Assembly: GCF_000265205.3 (NCBI RefSeq)
Contig: NC_018000.1
Coordinates: forward strand, 4,588,001 to 4,652,000
DNA length: 64,000 nt
Reading direction: 5' to 3'
Source: Sinorhizobium fredii USDA 257
GTDB lineage: Bacteria; Pseudomonadota; Alphaproteobacteria; Rhizobiales; Rhizobiaceae
Below the pieces are notes generated by a model, which was given only the letters and a program-made list of their open reading frames with translations, did not search any database and was not told where the DNA came from. Every line of letters begins with the position of its first letter. Positions within the stretch are counted from its first letter, which is position 1. The position numbers and the translations under genes were made by a program. Positions 45,015 to 54,178 of this stretch are shown here, one piece after another.

Positions 45015-48000
45015 TCAACCTTTGAACGCCGCCGCCGCATCCATTTCCTCGTGCAGCTTGCGCTCCTCGTCCGCATGCGGGCTGGTGAAGCGGGCGATGA
45101 CGAGATAGGCGACCGGGGTCAGATAGAGCGTGACGATCACCGCAAGTCCAAGACCGCCGACGAGCACCCAGCCGAGGGCGATGCGCGCTTCCGCCCCCGC
45201 GCCGCTCGCCAGCACCAAAGGCACGGCGCCGACGATTGTTGCGATCATCGTCATCATGACCGGCCTGAGGCGGATATTGGCGGCGTTCTCGATGGCGCTG
45301 CGCACGTCTTGACCGCGGTCACGCAGCTGGTTGGCGAACTCGACGATCAGAATGCCGTTCTTCGCCATGATGCCGACAAGCATGACGAGGCCGATCTGGC
45401 TATAGATGTTCAGCGTGTTGCCGGTCATGATCATCGCGAAGACGGCGCAGGCAAGGCCGAGCGGCACCGTCGACATGATGATCAAGCCACTGACGAAGCT
45501 TTCGAACTGCGCCGCCAGCACCAGGAAAATGATGACGATCGCAAAGCCGAAGGTGATGAACAGGCCGCTGGCGTTCTCGTCGAGCGTCGCGGCTTCCGCA
45601 AGCGGCATGATCCGCGACCCCGGCGGCAGCAGCGGCTCGGCCATCTCTTCCACCATCGACAGCGCCTCGCCCAATGCCAGGTCCGATTTCAAGCCGGCCG
45701 ACAGCGAAACGGCGCGAAGCTGGGATTCACGCGCAAGCTGCGGCGCCACCGCCTTCTCCTCGACCGTTGCGATCGACGACATCGGCACGATCCGACCGTC
45801 GCCGGCCTTGACGAAGATGTTCTGAAGGTCGGTCGGGTCGTTGAGCGGCGTGGTGGAGGAGAGCAGCTTGACCGGATAGGCCTCGCCCTCGACGAAGATG
45901 TCGACGACGCTGCTACCGTCGAGCATCGCCTGCATCGCCCAGGAAAGGGCACTGATGTCGACGCCGAGGTCGGAGGCGCGCTCGCGGTCGATCGTCACGG
46001 ACAATTGCGCCTGGTTGGCCTCGTAGTTCAGCCGCACGTTTTCGAAGCGGCCGGTATCTTCCATCGCCCGGACGAGCTTGGCCGACGCATCGCCGAGCTT
46101 CGTGTAGTCGTTGCCGACCAGGGCCACCTGGAGACCACTGCCCGCACCTCGAATACCGAGGCTGTTCGCCTGGATGGTGGAGGCCCGCACCGAGGGAACC
46201 GTGGCGGTCACCTTGTTGATGTCGGCGACGATCTGCTGTTGGGCTCGGTCACGCTGTTCCCAGGGGGCGAGCGTCAGCACCATGAAGCCGCTATTGGCAG
46301 AGCCGCCCTGGCCCGAAATCGAGAACACGTTGGTGATCTCGCCGGATTTGACCAGCGGCTGCAGGCCATCTTCGATGCGGCGCATCTGTGCCTGCGTATA
46401 TTCCAGCGAGACGCCTTGCGGCGCGTTGATCCTCAGCATCACCTGCGAGCGGTCTTCGTTCGGCGTCAGCTCCGACTTCAGCGTCATGAAGCCCGCCGCC
46501 CCGGCCACAGTGAAGAAGGCGGCAACCGTGAAGACGACAAGCGGCGCATTGAGGCAGGCCCGGAGCGTGACGCGATAGAAGGCCGCTGCGCGCTGGCCGA
46601 AACGGGCCATCGGACCCTGGTGCGGATGCGCCTCGCTGGTCAGCATGCGCGAGGCAAGCATCGGGCAGAGCGTCAGCGAAACGAAGGAGGAGAGCAGGAT
46701 CGAGAAGGCGAGCACGAAGCCGAATTCGCGGAAAAGCCCACCGGTCTGCCCCGGCAGGAAGGAAAGCGGCACGAAGACGGCCGCCAGTGTCGCGGTGGTC
46801 GCCAGAACGGCGAAGAAGACCTCGAGCGTCCCGTGCACGGCGGCCGCGCGGGGACCCAGCCCCTCCGCCCGGCGGCGCACGATGTTTTCCAAGACGACGA
46901 TCGCGTCATCGACGACGAGGCCGGTCGCAAGCACGATCGCGAGCAGCGTCAGGATGTTGATCGAAAAGCCGGCGAGATAGATCGCCGCCACGGTGCCTAT
47001 CAGGGCGATCGGCATGCTGATCGTCGGTATCAGCGTCGCGCGCCAGTCGAGCAGGAAGAGATAGATCACCAGCGTGACGATGAAGACGGCGACGCCGAGT
47101 GCAATCTCCACCTCATGGATTGCACCATTGATGAACACCGCATCGTCGCTGGTGATCTTGAGCTCGGTCCCCGGCGGCAGGATGTCCGAGGAGATCGTAT
47201 CGACCACCTTGCGCACGCCTTCGGAAATATCGACGGTGTTCGACTGGGCCTGGCGGATGATGCCGAGGCCGATGCCCTGGCGGCCGTTGGAGCGCAGTGC
47301 CGAGCTGCCCGTGTCCGGGCCAAGGGTCACCGTCGCTACATCGCGAAGCCTGACATTGCTGCCGAGGATCAGGTTCTCGAACTGCTCGGGCGTCTGCAGG
47401 TCCGCCGTCGCGCGCACCGAAATATCCTGGCTGGCGCTCGTCAGCGACCCGGCAGGCACATCATAGGAGGCATTGGCAAGCGCCTCGCGCAGATTGGCGA
47501 CGGTAACGCCGCGCCCGGCGAGCTTGGCCTGATTGAGGTCGATGCGGAAGATCTTCTCCTGGTCGCCATAGACGGTGACATCGGCGACGCCCTCGACCGC
47601 CGCCAGCCGGTCGCTGATCTCGTTCTCGACCAGCAGAGTCATGTCTTCCATCGACATGGTGTCGGAGGTCAGCGCCAGACGCATGATCGGCTGGCTGTCG
47701 GAATCGGCCTTGACGATGCGCGGCTCCTCCGCGTCATCCGGCAATTGGCCGGTGATCCGCCCGAGCGCGTCGCGGATATCGTTGGCCGCCTGGCCGATGT
47801 CGGTCGTGTCGGAAAATTCGAGCGTCACGCGGCTGCGGCCGAACGACGACGAAGAGGAGATGCCCTTGATGCCCTGGACGCGCGACACAGCGCCTTCGAT
47901 GACCGAGGTCACCTCGCGGTCGATCGTCTCGGGCGAGGCGCCCTCGAACTCCGTCGTGACCGATATGACCGGTTGGTCGACCTGCGGCAGCTCGCGGATT

Positions 48001-48155
48001 TCGATGCCGTTCCAGGCGGCAAGACCCGCGACCACGATCAGCATGTTGACGACGAGCGCGAAGATCGGCCGGCGGATGAAGAGCGCGGTGAAGCCGGTCT
48101 TTCCGCCCTGCCCGCCGGCCGAACTGCCATGGTGGCCGCCTATGCCGATGTTCAT
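45015..48155 (-). CDS. RND multidrug/efflux permease (AcrB/HAE1 type)
   Basis: The 1046-residue inner-membrane pump has the RND topology of 12 helices with two large periplasmic loops. The proton-relay Asp pair lies in the LATGLVVDDAIVVLENI segment. The N-terminus has an unusual Gly/His-rich cytoplasmic start (MNIGIGGHHGSSAGGQGG). It forms a tripartite pump with the adaptor encoded upstream and an outer membrane channel encoded elsewhere. Start codon and adaptor stop overlap by four bases. It probably exports drugs or toxic organic compounds; the substrate is unknown. Confidence 0.94.
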   Translation of the reverse strand: MNIGIGGHHGSSAGGQGGKTGFTALFIRRPIFALVVNMLIVVAGLAAWNGIEIRELPQVDQPVISVTTEFEGASPETIDREVTSVIEGAVSRVQGIKGISSSSSFGRSRVTLEFSDTTDIGQAANDIRDALGRITGQLPDDAEEPRIVKADSDSQPIMRLALTSDTMSMEDMTLLVENEISDRLAAVEGVADVTVYGDQEKIFRIDLNQAKLAGRGVTVANLREALANASYDVPAGSLTSASQDISVRATADLQTPEQFENLILGSNVRLRDVATVTLGPDTGSSALRSNGRQGIGLGIIRQAQSNTVDISEGVRKVVDTISSDILPPGTELKITSDDAVFINGAIHEVEIALGVAVFIVTLVIYLFLLDWRATLIPTISMPIALIGTVAAIYLAGFSINILTLLAIVLATGLVVDDAIVVLENIVRRRAEGLGPRAAAVHGTLEVFFAVLATTATLAAVFVPLSFLPGQTGGLFREFGFVLAFSILLSSFVSLTLCPMLASRMLTSEAHPHQGPMARFGQRAAAFYRVTLRACLNAPLVVFTVAAFFTVAGAAGFMTLKSELTPNEDRSQVMLRINAPQGVSLEYTQAQMRRIEDGLQPLVKSGEITNVFSISGQGGSANSGFMVLTLAPWEQRDRAQQQIVADINKVTATVPSVRASTIQANSLGIRGAGSGLQVALVGNDYTKLGDASAKLVRAMEDTGRFENVRLNYEANQAQLSVTIDRERASDLGVDISALSWAMQAMLDGSSVVDIFVEGEAYPVKLLSSTTPLNDPTDLQNIFVKAGDGRIVPMSSIATVEEKAVAPQLARESQLRAVSLSAGLKSDLALGEALSMVEEMAEPLLPPGSRIMPLAEAATLDENASGLFITFGFAIVIIFLVLAAQFESFVSGLIIMSTVPLGLACAVFAMIMTGNTLNIYSQIGLVMLVGIMAKNGILIVEFANQLRDRGQDVRSAIENAANIRLRPVMMTMIATIVGAVPLVLASGAGAEARIALGWVLVGGLGLAVIVTLYLTPVAYLVIARFTSPHADEERKLHEEMDAAAAFKG

Positions 48156-49345
48156 TGCGTGTCCTCCGCCACCTTCTGCTCGCGCTCGGACCTCGCTTCA
48201 CCGGCGATGCGGACCGCGCCGCCATCGCGCAGCCGCTGCACACCCTCCGTCACGATACGGTCGCCCTCGGCGACTTGCGCCTCTACGAGTACCCTGTCGG
48301 GATTGCGCTGGATGATTTTGATCGGCACCCGTTCGCTCTTGTCGCCATTGACGCGCCAGATATAGGACCCTTCCGAACTCCACTGGACTGCCAGCGGATC
48401 GACGGTCGGGTAACGATCGCCGTCAAAGGCCATCATGACGGAAAAGGACATGCCGGCGCGCAGCATGTCGTCCGGATTCTCCAGCCGCGCTCGCACCCTG
48501 AGCGTCCTACTCGCCTGATCGAGACGGTTGTCGATCGCATGGATGGCGCCGTCCAACTGCCGCCCGGGCTGCGCCACTGCATTCGCCGTGACGGGCTGCC
48601 CGACGGAAATCTTGCTGGCAAAGCGTTCCGGCACCCAGAAGTCGACAAGGATCTGCGATCGGTCGTCAACGACTGCGATCGGCGTCGATGTGGTGACGTA
48701 GTCGCCGACATTGATGGTGATGATGCCGACGATGCCCTTTGAAGGCGCGACGATGTCGCGCCGCTTGAGATCCAGTTCTGCCGTCCTGAGCGCCAGTTCG
48801 GCCGCCTGCATGGCGATCTCCGCGTCGCGGACCTCGACCGCAGTCACCGCGCGCGCCGTTCCGAGATTGCGATAGCGCTCGACCTTTTCCCGGGCGCTGT
48901 CACGCGTCAGCCTGGCCTGCTCGGCGGCAATCATCTGCTCGTCGTTGTCAAGCCGCGCGATGATCTGGCCTTCCTCGATCCGGTCGCCGGATTTTACCAG
49001 GATTTCCGTGAGATTGCCCGTCGAAGCAGGCGTCACCGTAACCGAACGGATGGCTTCGCCGTTGCCGATGGCGTTCAGGCGGTCGTTGACGATCGCGCTT
49101 TCCGCCGGCCTCACGACCACGAGCGCCCCGTCCGAGAAGCCGCCGCGCCCACCTTCTCCGCGCCCGCCATTGCGCTGTCCTGCGGCGCCTTCCCCCCCTT
49201 GCGATCCCGAAAGCGCATCGATCAGCGGATGCGAAACACCGATCGCCCCCAGAGTTTCTCCCGCTCCGGGTACAAAGCGCACCCAGACGACGCCCCCGAC
49301 GACGAGAACGACGAGGCTGATCGCCAGTTGCTTCAAAAAGCGCAT
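48152..49345 (-). CDS. RND efflux periplasmic adaptor (HlyD/MFP family)
   Basis: The 397-residue membrane-fusion protein has an N-terminal anchor (FLKQLAISLVVLVVGGVVWVRFV), a lipoyl/biotinyl-like hairpin (LTEILVKSGDRIEEGQIIARLD, GIVGIITINVGDYV) and a beta-barrel region. A Gly-rich linker (GGEGAAGQRNGGRGEGGRGG) near residues 50-75 is unusual and flexible. It couples the permease to the outer-membrane factor. It is transcribed first, and the divergent side has two palindromes that may be operators. Confidence 0.93.
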   Translation of the reverse strand: MRFLKQLAISLVVLVVGGVVWVRFVPGAGETLGAIGVSHPLIDALSGSQGGEGAAGQRNGGRGEGGRGGFSDGALVVVRPAESAIVNDRLNAIGNGEAIRSVTVTPASTGNLTEILVKSGDRIEEGQIIARLDNDEQMIAAEQARLTRDSAREKVERYRNLGTARAVTAVEVRDAEIAMQAAELALRTAELDLKRRDIVAPSKGIVGIITINVGDYVTTSTPIAVVDDRSQILVDFWVPERFASKISVGQPVTANAVAQPGRQLDGAIHAIDNRLDQASRTLRVRARLENPDDMLRAGMSFSVMMAFDGDRYPTVDPLAVQWSSEGSYIWRVNGDKSERVPIKIIQRNPDRVLVEAQVAEGDRIVTEGVQRLRDGGAVRIAGEARSEREQKVAEDTQ

Positions 49346-49390
49346 TCATGTCTCCGAATAAGATACGCGCTCCAGCGCGGCGCGTACCGG

Positions 49391-49402
49391 CGGAACGTTC
49401 CG
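49391..49402. promoter_or_regulatory. Perfect palindrome in the divergent efflux/cyclase intergenic region
   Basis: CGGAACGTTCCG is a 12-base perfect palindrome 46 bases upstream of the adaptor start. Its size suits a TetR-like or LysR-like operator, but no regulator gene is adjacent. Confidence 0.35.
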
Positions 49403-49455
49403 AGTTGTCGAGAGTATCGTTATTAGCGCGCCTTCGGGCAATCTCGGAACGCCAT

Positions 49456-49473
49456 CATTACGCATTTGTAATG
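49456..49473. promoter_or_regulatory. Inverted repeat CATTAC-N6-GTAATG
   Basis: Six-base arms separated by six bases, in the centre of the divergent region between the efflux operon and the cyclase-family gene. The half-site spacing resembles MarR or TetR-type sites. Which side it controls is unclear. Confidence 0.4.
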
Positions 49474-49602
49474 AAAGCAGAATTTGATGTCCGCATCATG
49501 GCGCTCCAGCGCTCAGCTCCACCGGATAACCAGGGTTTACAGCCGCCGCGGCTCGGCTATTCTGCCGCTGAAGCCGGACGTTGAAGCGCGGGGAGAAAGC
49601 AC

Positions 49603-50415
49603 ATGTGCGATGCATGCGTGATCGAATCGGTAAAGCAGCAGATGTTGTCGCGACGCGGCTTCTTCCGCGCCACCGCAGTGGGAACAGCGGGCGTTGCAGC
49701 CGCCGGGATGGGAATAGCGCCGTCGGCGCTCGCAGCCGGCCATGCCAGCCTCACCGACCTCACCCATGAAGAGTTCCCGACCTTCTTCGGCCAGCAGCAA
49801 TTCTTCCGCGAGCAGAAATTCAACTATGCCGAACACACGTTCAACCTGTTCGAACTCCGGCTGAACGAACACACCGGCACGCATGTCGACGCGCCGCTGC
49901 ATTTCTCTGTCGATGGTCTTTCGGTCGCCGAACTGCCGGTCGAGAAGCTCGTCGTGCCGCTCTGCGTCGTCGACATTCGCGAGAAGGCCGCGGCCGACCC
50001 GGACGCGCAGGTGACGCCGGACGATATCAAGGCATGGATCGCCACCAACGGCGACATCCCGGAGAACGCCTGCGTCGCCATGCTCTCCGGATGGTCGGCG
50101 CATGTGAGTACGGACAAGTTCCGCAACCCGGACAGCGAGGGCAAGCTGCACTTTCCCGGCTTCCATGTCGAAACCGCCAAGTTCCTGCTCGAGGAAACGA
50201 AGGCGGCCGGGATCGCCGTCGACACGCTCTCGCTCGATCACGGCATATCGCCAGATTTCGCCACCCACCGCGCTTGGCTGCCGGAGGGCCGCTGGGGGCT
50301 GGAGGCTGCTGCCAATCTCGACAGGCTGCCGGCCAAGGGCGCGACGCTCGTTCTCGGCGCGCCGAAGCACCGCGGCGGCACCGGCGGTCCGGCGCGCGTG
50401 TTCGCCCTCGTCTAG
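49603..50415 (+). CDS. Tat-exported cyclase-family hydrolase (kynurenine formamidase-like)
   Basis: The 270-residue protein has a twin-arginine signal (SRRGFF at 16-21, then a hydrophobic stretch ending SALAAG). Its metal-binding HTGTHVDAPLHF motif lies at 90-101, followed by a later His-rich stretch (LSLDHGISPDFATHRAWL). The cyclase family includes kynurenine formamidase and other amide hydrolases. The enzyme would act in the periplasm. The next gene begins 22 bases on and encodes an AhpD-like protein, so they form a small operon. Confidence 0.86.
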   Translation: MCDACVIESVKQQMLSRRGFFRATAVGTAGVAAAGMGIAPSALAAGHASLTDLTHEEFPTFFGQQQFFREQKFNYAEHTFNLFELRLNEHTGTHVDAPLHFSVDGLSVAELPVEKLVVPLCVVDIREKAAADPDAQVTPDDIKAWIATNGDIPENACVAMLSGWSAHVSTDKFRNPDSEGKLHFPGFHVETAKFLLEETKAAGIAVDTLSLDHGISPDFATHRAWLPEGRWGLEAAANLDRLPAKGATLVLGAPKHRGGTGGPARVFALV

Positions 50416-50437
50416 GAACCGGCGAGAAGGAGGAAGC

Positions 50438-50848
50438 ATGAGCACCGTCGCCCCGCCGTCCGATCCGGAAGCCGACCCGCGCGTGAAGGCGGTTTTCGAC
50501 GATATCCGCGCCACCCGGAAATCGGACTTCGTCAACAATATGTGGCTCTGGCTCGCCTTCGATCCGGACCTCCTGGAACGCACCTGGGCGGAGGTCAAGG
50601 CGGTGATGGCGACGCCCTCGGCGCTCGATCCGCTGGTGAAGGAAATGCTCTATATCGCCGTCTCCGTCACCAATGGCTGCGGCTACTGCATCCATTCGCA
50701 TACGGCCGCCGCCAAGGCGAAGGGCATGAGCGAGGCCGCGCACGCCGATCTGCTGCGCGTCATTTCGCTGGCCGCCAAGACCAACCAGCTGGCGACCGCG
50801 CTGCAGGTTCCTGTCGATCCGGTCTTCGACGCCATGGCCGATCGATAG
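50438..50848 (+). CDS. Carboxymuconolactone decarboxylase-family (AhpD-like) protein
   Basis: The 136-residue protein has the AhpD-type redox motif CGYCIHSH (Cys81-X2-Cys84-X3-His88) in a helical fold. Such proteins act as peroxidases or disulfide reductases, or as decarboxylases in the eponymous branch. ATG 50438 follows AAGGAGG. Its pairing with the cyclase-family gene suggests a shared small-molecule detoxification role; this is contextual inference. Confidence 0.88.
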   Translation: MSTVAPPSDPEADPRVKAVFDDIRATRKSDFVNNMWLWLAFDPDLLERTWAEVKAVMATPSALDPLVKEMLYIAVSVTNGCGYCIHSHTAAAKAKGMSEAAHADLLRVISLAAKTNQLATALQVPVDPVFDAMADR

Positions 50849-50974
50849 CGACGTCAAAGCGCGCTCCTGAAAACGCCAGTCTTTCCACAGGCTTGCTCGG
50901 ATGCGACGAGACTCCGGAATAAAAGAGGAACATCCTTTCTGGCCTTTCGGTCCCGAATCACTACATTGGGCCGC

Positions 50975-53620
50975 ATGAGCAAAGGTTTCGACGACATTCC
51001 CTTCTTCGACGAGGAGCCGGCGCCGCGCAAACCCGCGCCTGCCGCCGGCGGCATCGCCGCGCGCGCCATGGCCGCCCGCGACAAAACCCAACGGCCGGAC
51101 TATTTCTCCGGACTCAATCCGGAACAGCGCGAAGCCGTCGAAACGCTTGAGGGGCCGGTCCTGGTGCTCGCCGGCGCCGGTACCGGCAAGACGCGCGTGC
51201 TGACCACCCGCATCGCTCATATTCTTTCGACCGGCCGCGCCTACCCGTCACAGATCCTTGCCGTGACCTTCACCAACAAGGCGGCGCGCGAGATGAAGGA
51301 GCGCATCGGCGTGCTCGTCGGCCATGCGGTCGAAGGCATGCCCTGGCTCGGCACCTTCCACTCGATCGGCGTCAAGCTCCTGCGCCGCCATGCCGAACTC
51401 GTTGGGCTGAGGTCCGATTTCACCATCCTCGATACCGACGACGTGGTCCGCCTGATCAAGCAGCTCATCCAGGCGGAAGGCCTCGACGACAAACGCTGGC
51501 CGGCCAAGCAATTCGCCGGCATGATCGACACCTGGAAAAACAAGGGCCTCGATCCGGCGCATATTCCCGAAGGCGACGCGCGCGCCTTCGCCAACGGCAA
51601 GGGCCGCGAGCTCTATGCCGCCTATCAGAACCGGCTGCTAACGCTGAATGCCTGCGACTTCGGCGACCTGCTCCTGCATCCGATCCGGATGTTCCGCGCC
51701 AATCCGGACGTGCTCAAGGACTATCACGGCAAGTTCCGCTACATCCTCGTCGACGAGTACCAGGACACCAATACGGCGCAATATATGTGGCTGCGGCTCT
51801 TGGCGCAGCGGCACCAGGGGTCGCGGGGAAAACACCAAGTTTCGCCTCAAGAACACCCCTCCCCAACCCCTCCCCACAAGGGGGAGGGGCAAGCCCGTGC
51901 GGCCTCCTCCCTTTCCACATCGCACGCGAGAGATGAGGACACGGCGGCGCGTCAGTCTAGCCCTTCCCCCTTGTGGGGAGGGGTTGCGGAGGGGAAATCC
52001 CACGGCACGGCGGAAGGGAAGCCCCACGTCAACATCTGCTGCGTCGGCGACGACGACCAGTCGATCTATGGCTGGCGCGGCGCCGAGGTCGACAACATCC
52101 TCCGCTTCGAGAAGGATTTCCCCGGCGCCAAGGTCATCAAGCTCGAGCGCAACTACCGCTCGACCGAACATATCCTCGGCGCCGCCGCGCATCTGATCGC
52201 CCACAACGAGGGCCGGCTTGGCAAGACGCTCTTCACCGAGCGCAGCCATCCGGACGACGAGAAGGTGCATGTCCACGCCGCCTGGGATTCGGAAGAGGAA
52301 GCACGCGCCGTCGGCGAGGAGATCGAGCAGCTCCAGCGCCAGAAGCACAAGCTGAACGACATCGCGATCCTGGTGCGCGCCTCCTTCCAGATGCGCGAAT
52401 TCGAAGACCGCTTCGTCACCCTCGGCCTCAATTATCGCGTTATCGGCGGCCCGCGCTTCTACGAGCGGCTGGAAATCCGCGATGCCATGGCCTATTTTCG
52501 CCTCGTCTGCCAGCCGGCCGACGACCTCGCCTTCGAGCGCATCGTCAACACGCCGAAGCGCGGCCTGGGTGATACCACCGTTCGCAACCTGCACGACTAT
52601 GCTCGCGCCCGCGACATTCCGATGCTTGCCGCCGCAACCGAGATCATCGACACCGACGAGCTGAAGCCGAAGGCACGCAAGGCGCTGTTCGACGTCGTCA
52701 CCGATTTCCGCCGCTGGCAGACTTTGCTCGAAACGACGCCGCATACGGAGCTTGCCGAGCAGATCCTCGACGAGAGCGGCTACACCGCCATGTGGCAGGC
52801 CGACAAGTCCGCCGAAGCGCCGGGGCGGCTCGAAAACCTCAAGGAACTCATCCGCTCGATGGAGGCCTTCGAATCGATGCGCGGCTTCCTGGAGCATGTC
52901 GCGCTCGTCATGGATGCCGAGCAGAACGAGGACATGGATGCCGTGTCGATCATGACGCTGCATTCGGCCAAAGGCCTGGAATTCGACACCGTCTTCCTGC
53001 CGGGTTGGGAGGAAGGGCTGTTCCCACACCAGCGCGCCCTCGACGAAGGCGGCCGCGCCGGCCTCGAGGAGGAGCGCCGCCTCGCCTATGTCGGCATCAC
53101 CCGGGCCAAGCACCGCTGCCATATCTGGTTCGTCTCGAACCGCCGCATCCATGGCCTCTGGCAGTCGACGATGCCCTCGCGCTTCCTGGACGAACTGCCG
53201 ATTGACCATATCGAAGTTGCCGAGCAGGACGTCTCCTATGGCGGCTACAATCGCGGCGGCTACGGCCAATCGCGCTTCGACAAGGCCGACCCCTTCGAGA
53301 ACACCTACCAGACGCCCGGCTGGAAACGCGCCCAGCAGCACCGCACAGACGCCACCCGCGACAACTGGGGTACCCGCTCCGGTCACGCCGTCGAGCGCAT
53401 CGGCTACGGCGAGTCAGGTCCCCGCACCCGCACCATTGAAGGCGAACTCATCGCCAAGTCGACGACTGCGGAACCCTCGCGCTTCAGTGTCGGCGACCGC
53501 GTCTTCCATCTCAAATTCGGCAACGGCAACATTGCCGCGATCGAAGGCAACAAGCTGACGATCGATTTCGACCGCGCCGGTCAGAAGCGCGTGCTGGATG
53601 GATTTGTCGAAAGAGTGTGA
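50975..53620 (+). CDS. uvrD: UvrD/PcrA DNA helicase with inserted palindromic element
   Basis: The 881-residue superfamily 1A helicase unwinds DNA in repair. Walker A AGAGTGKT is at 66-73, DEYQDTN at 260-266, motif III GDDDQSIYGWRGA starts near 358, and the C-terminal PcrA Tudor-like domain (SVGDRVFHLKFGNGNIAAIEGNKL) is at the end. Motifs II and III are normally about 27 residues apart; here they are about 98 apart because of a 65-70-residue insert (about residues 284-350) containing an inverted repeat. The reading frame is intact. The start is ATG 50975; TTG 50966 is possible. Confidence 0.93.
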   Translation: MSKGFDDIPFFDEEPAPRKPAPAAGGIAARAMAARDKTQRPDYFSGLNPEQREAVETLEGPVLVLAGAGTGKTRVLTTRIAHILSTGRAYPSQILAVTFTNKAAREMKERIGVLVGHAVEGMPWLGTFHSIGVKLLRRHAELVGLRSDFTILDTDDVVRLIKQLIQAEGLDDKRWPAKQFAGMIDTWKNKGLDPAHIPEGDARAFANGKGRELYAAYQNRLLTLNACDFGDLLLHPIRMFRANPDVLKDYHGKFRYILVDEYQDTNTAQYMWLRLLAQRHQGSRGKHQVSPQEHPSPTPPHKGEGQARAASSLSTSHARDEDTAARQSSPSPLWGGVAEGKSHGTAEGKPHVNICCVGDDDQSIYGWRGAEVDNILRFEKDFPGAKVIKLERNYRSTEHILGAAAHLIAHNEGRLGKTLFTERSHPDDEKVHVHAAWDSEEEARAVGEEIEQLQRQKHKLNDIAILVRASFQMREFEDRFVTLGLNYRVIGGPRFYERLEIRDAMAYFRLVCQPADDLAFERIVNTPKRGLGDTTVRNLHDYARARDIPMLAAATEIIDTDELKPKARKALFDVVTDFRRWQTLLETTPHTELAEQILDESGYTAMWQADKSAEAPGRLENLKELIRSMEAFESMRGFLEHVALVMDAEQNEDMDAVSIMTLHSAKGLEFDTVFLPGWEEGLFPHQRALDEGGRAGLEEERRLAYVGITRAKHRCHIWFVSNRRIHGLWQSTMPSRFLDELPIDHIEVAEQDVSYGGYNRGGYGQSRFDKADPFENTYQTPGWKRAQQHRTDATRDNWGTRSGHAVERIGYGESGPRTRTIEGELIAKSTTAEPSRFSVGDRVFHLKFGNGNIAAIEGNKLTIDFDRAGQKRVLDGFVERV
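51856..51994. repeat. RIME-like palindromic element inside uvrD
   Basis: Left arm 51856-51890 (begins CCCCTCCCCAACCCCTCCCC) and right arm 51960-51994 are inverted copies, 35 bases each with two mismatches. A 69-base middle carries a GAGATGAGGAC stretch. The arms resemble intergenic mosaic repeats of Rhizobiaceae. The length and flanks preserve the uvrD reading frame, adding low-complexity, Pro/Ser-rich protein sequence. Confidence 0.8.
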
Positions 53621-53630
53621 CGGGGCGACC

Positions 53631-54092
53631 TCAAATCACCATCCGATACATCACGAAGCCGGACTTCTCGGCGACCTTGTCGTAGAGGCGCATCGCCTTG
53701 AGGTTCGTCTCGTGGGTCAGCCAGTAGACGCGCGACGTGCCGGCTCGTCTTGCCGCTTCGAAGACCCCGTTGATCAGCGCCTCCCCGACCCCGCTGCCGC
53801 GCGCCGCCTCGTTGATGAAGAGGTCCTGGAGATAGCAATTCGGCTGGATTGCCGTGGTGGTACGGTGAAAGATGAAGTGCGTGAGCCCGACCAGCCGGCC
53901 CTTGCTCTCGGCAACCAGGGCATGCATTGGTTCATAGGCATCGAAGAAGCGCGACCAGGTCATGTAGGTGATGTCCTGAGCGAGAGCGCTTTCGCCCGAG
54001 CGTCCGTAAAAGGCGTTGTAGCCTTCCCAAAGCAGCAGCCACTGGTCGTAATCGCTCCGGACGAGCGGGCGGATGGATAGGTTTACGCTCAT
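53631..54092 (-). CDS. GNAT family N-acetyltransferase
   Basis: The 153-residue protein has the GNAT fold. The central CYLQDLFINEAARGSGVGEALINGV provides the acetyl-CoA pyrophosphate loop (R/Q-x-x-G-x-G/A), and the terminal helix carries NLKAMRLYDKVAEKSGF. It resembles the RimI-like or spermidine/diamine acetyltransferase subgroup (SSAT-like YWLTHETN motif), but the substrate is unknown. It converges on uvrD with 10 bases between stops. Confidence 0.88.
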   Translation of the reverse strand: MSVNLSIRPLVRSDYDQWLLLWEGYNAFYGRSGESALAQDITYMTWSRFFDAYEPMHALVAESKGRLVGLTHFIFHRTTTAIQPNCYLQDLFINEAARGSGVGEALINGVFEAARRAGTSRVYWLTHETNLKAMRLYDKVAEKSGFVMYRMVI

Positions 54093-54178
54093 TGCAGACC
54101 CCACCGGAAAGGCCGTTACGGGGGCGCAGCATAACCGTTGATATCGGCGAGGTCTATGTGCCAGCCGCGTGCCGTTCA

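Noticed and set aside
45051..48365. A very long forward-strand frame opposite the RND pump genes
   Set aside because: High GC keeps antisense frames open. The opposite strand encodes a clear RND permease and adaptor with family motifs, while this frame has none.
51638..53386. A long reverse-strand frame opposite uvrD
   Set aside because: Composition is a shadow of the helicase gene; helicase motifs are on the forward strand.
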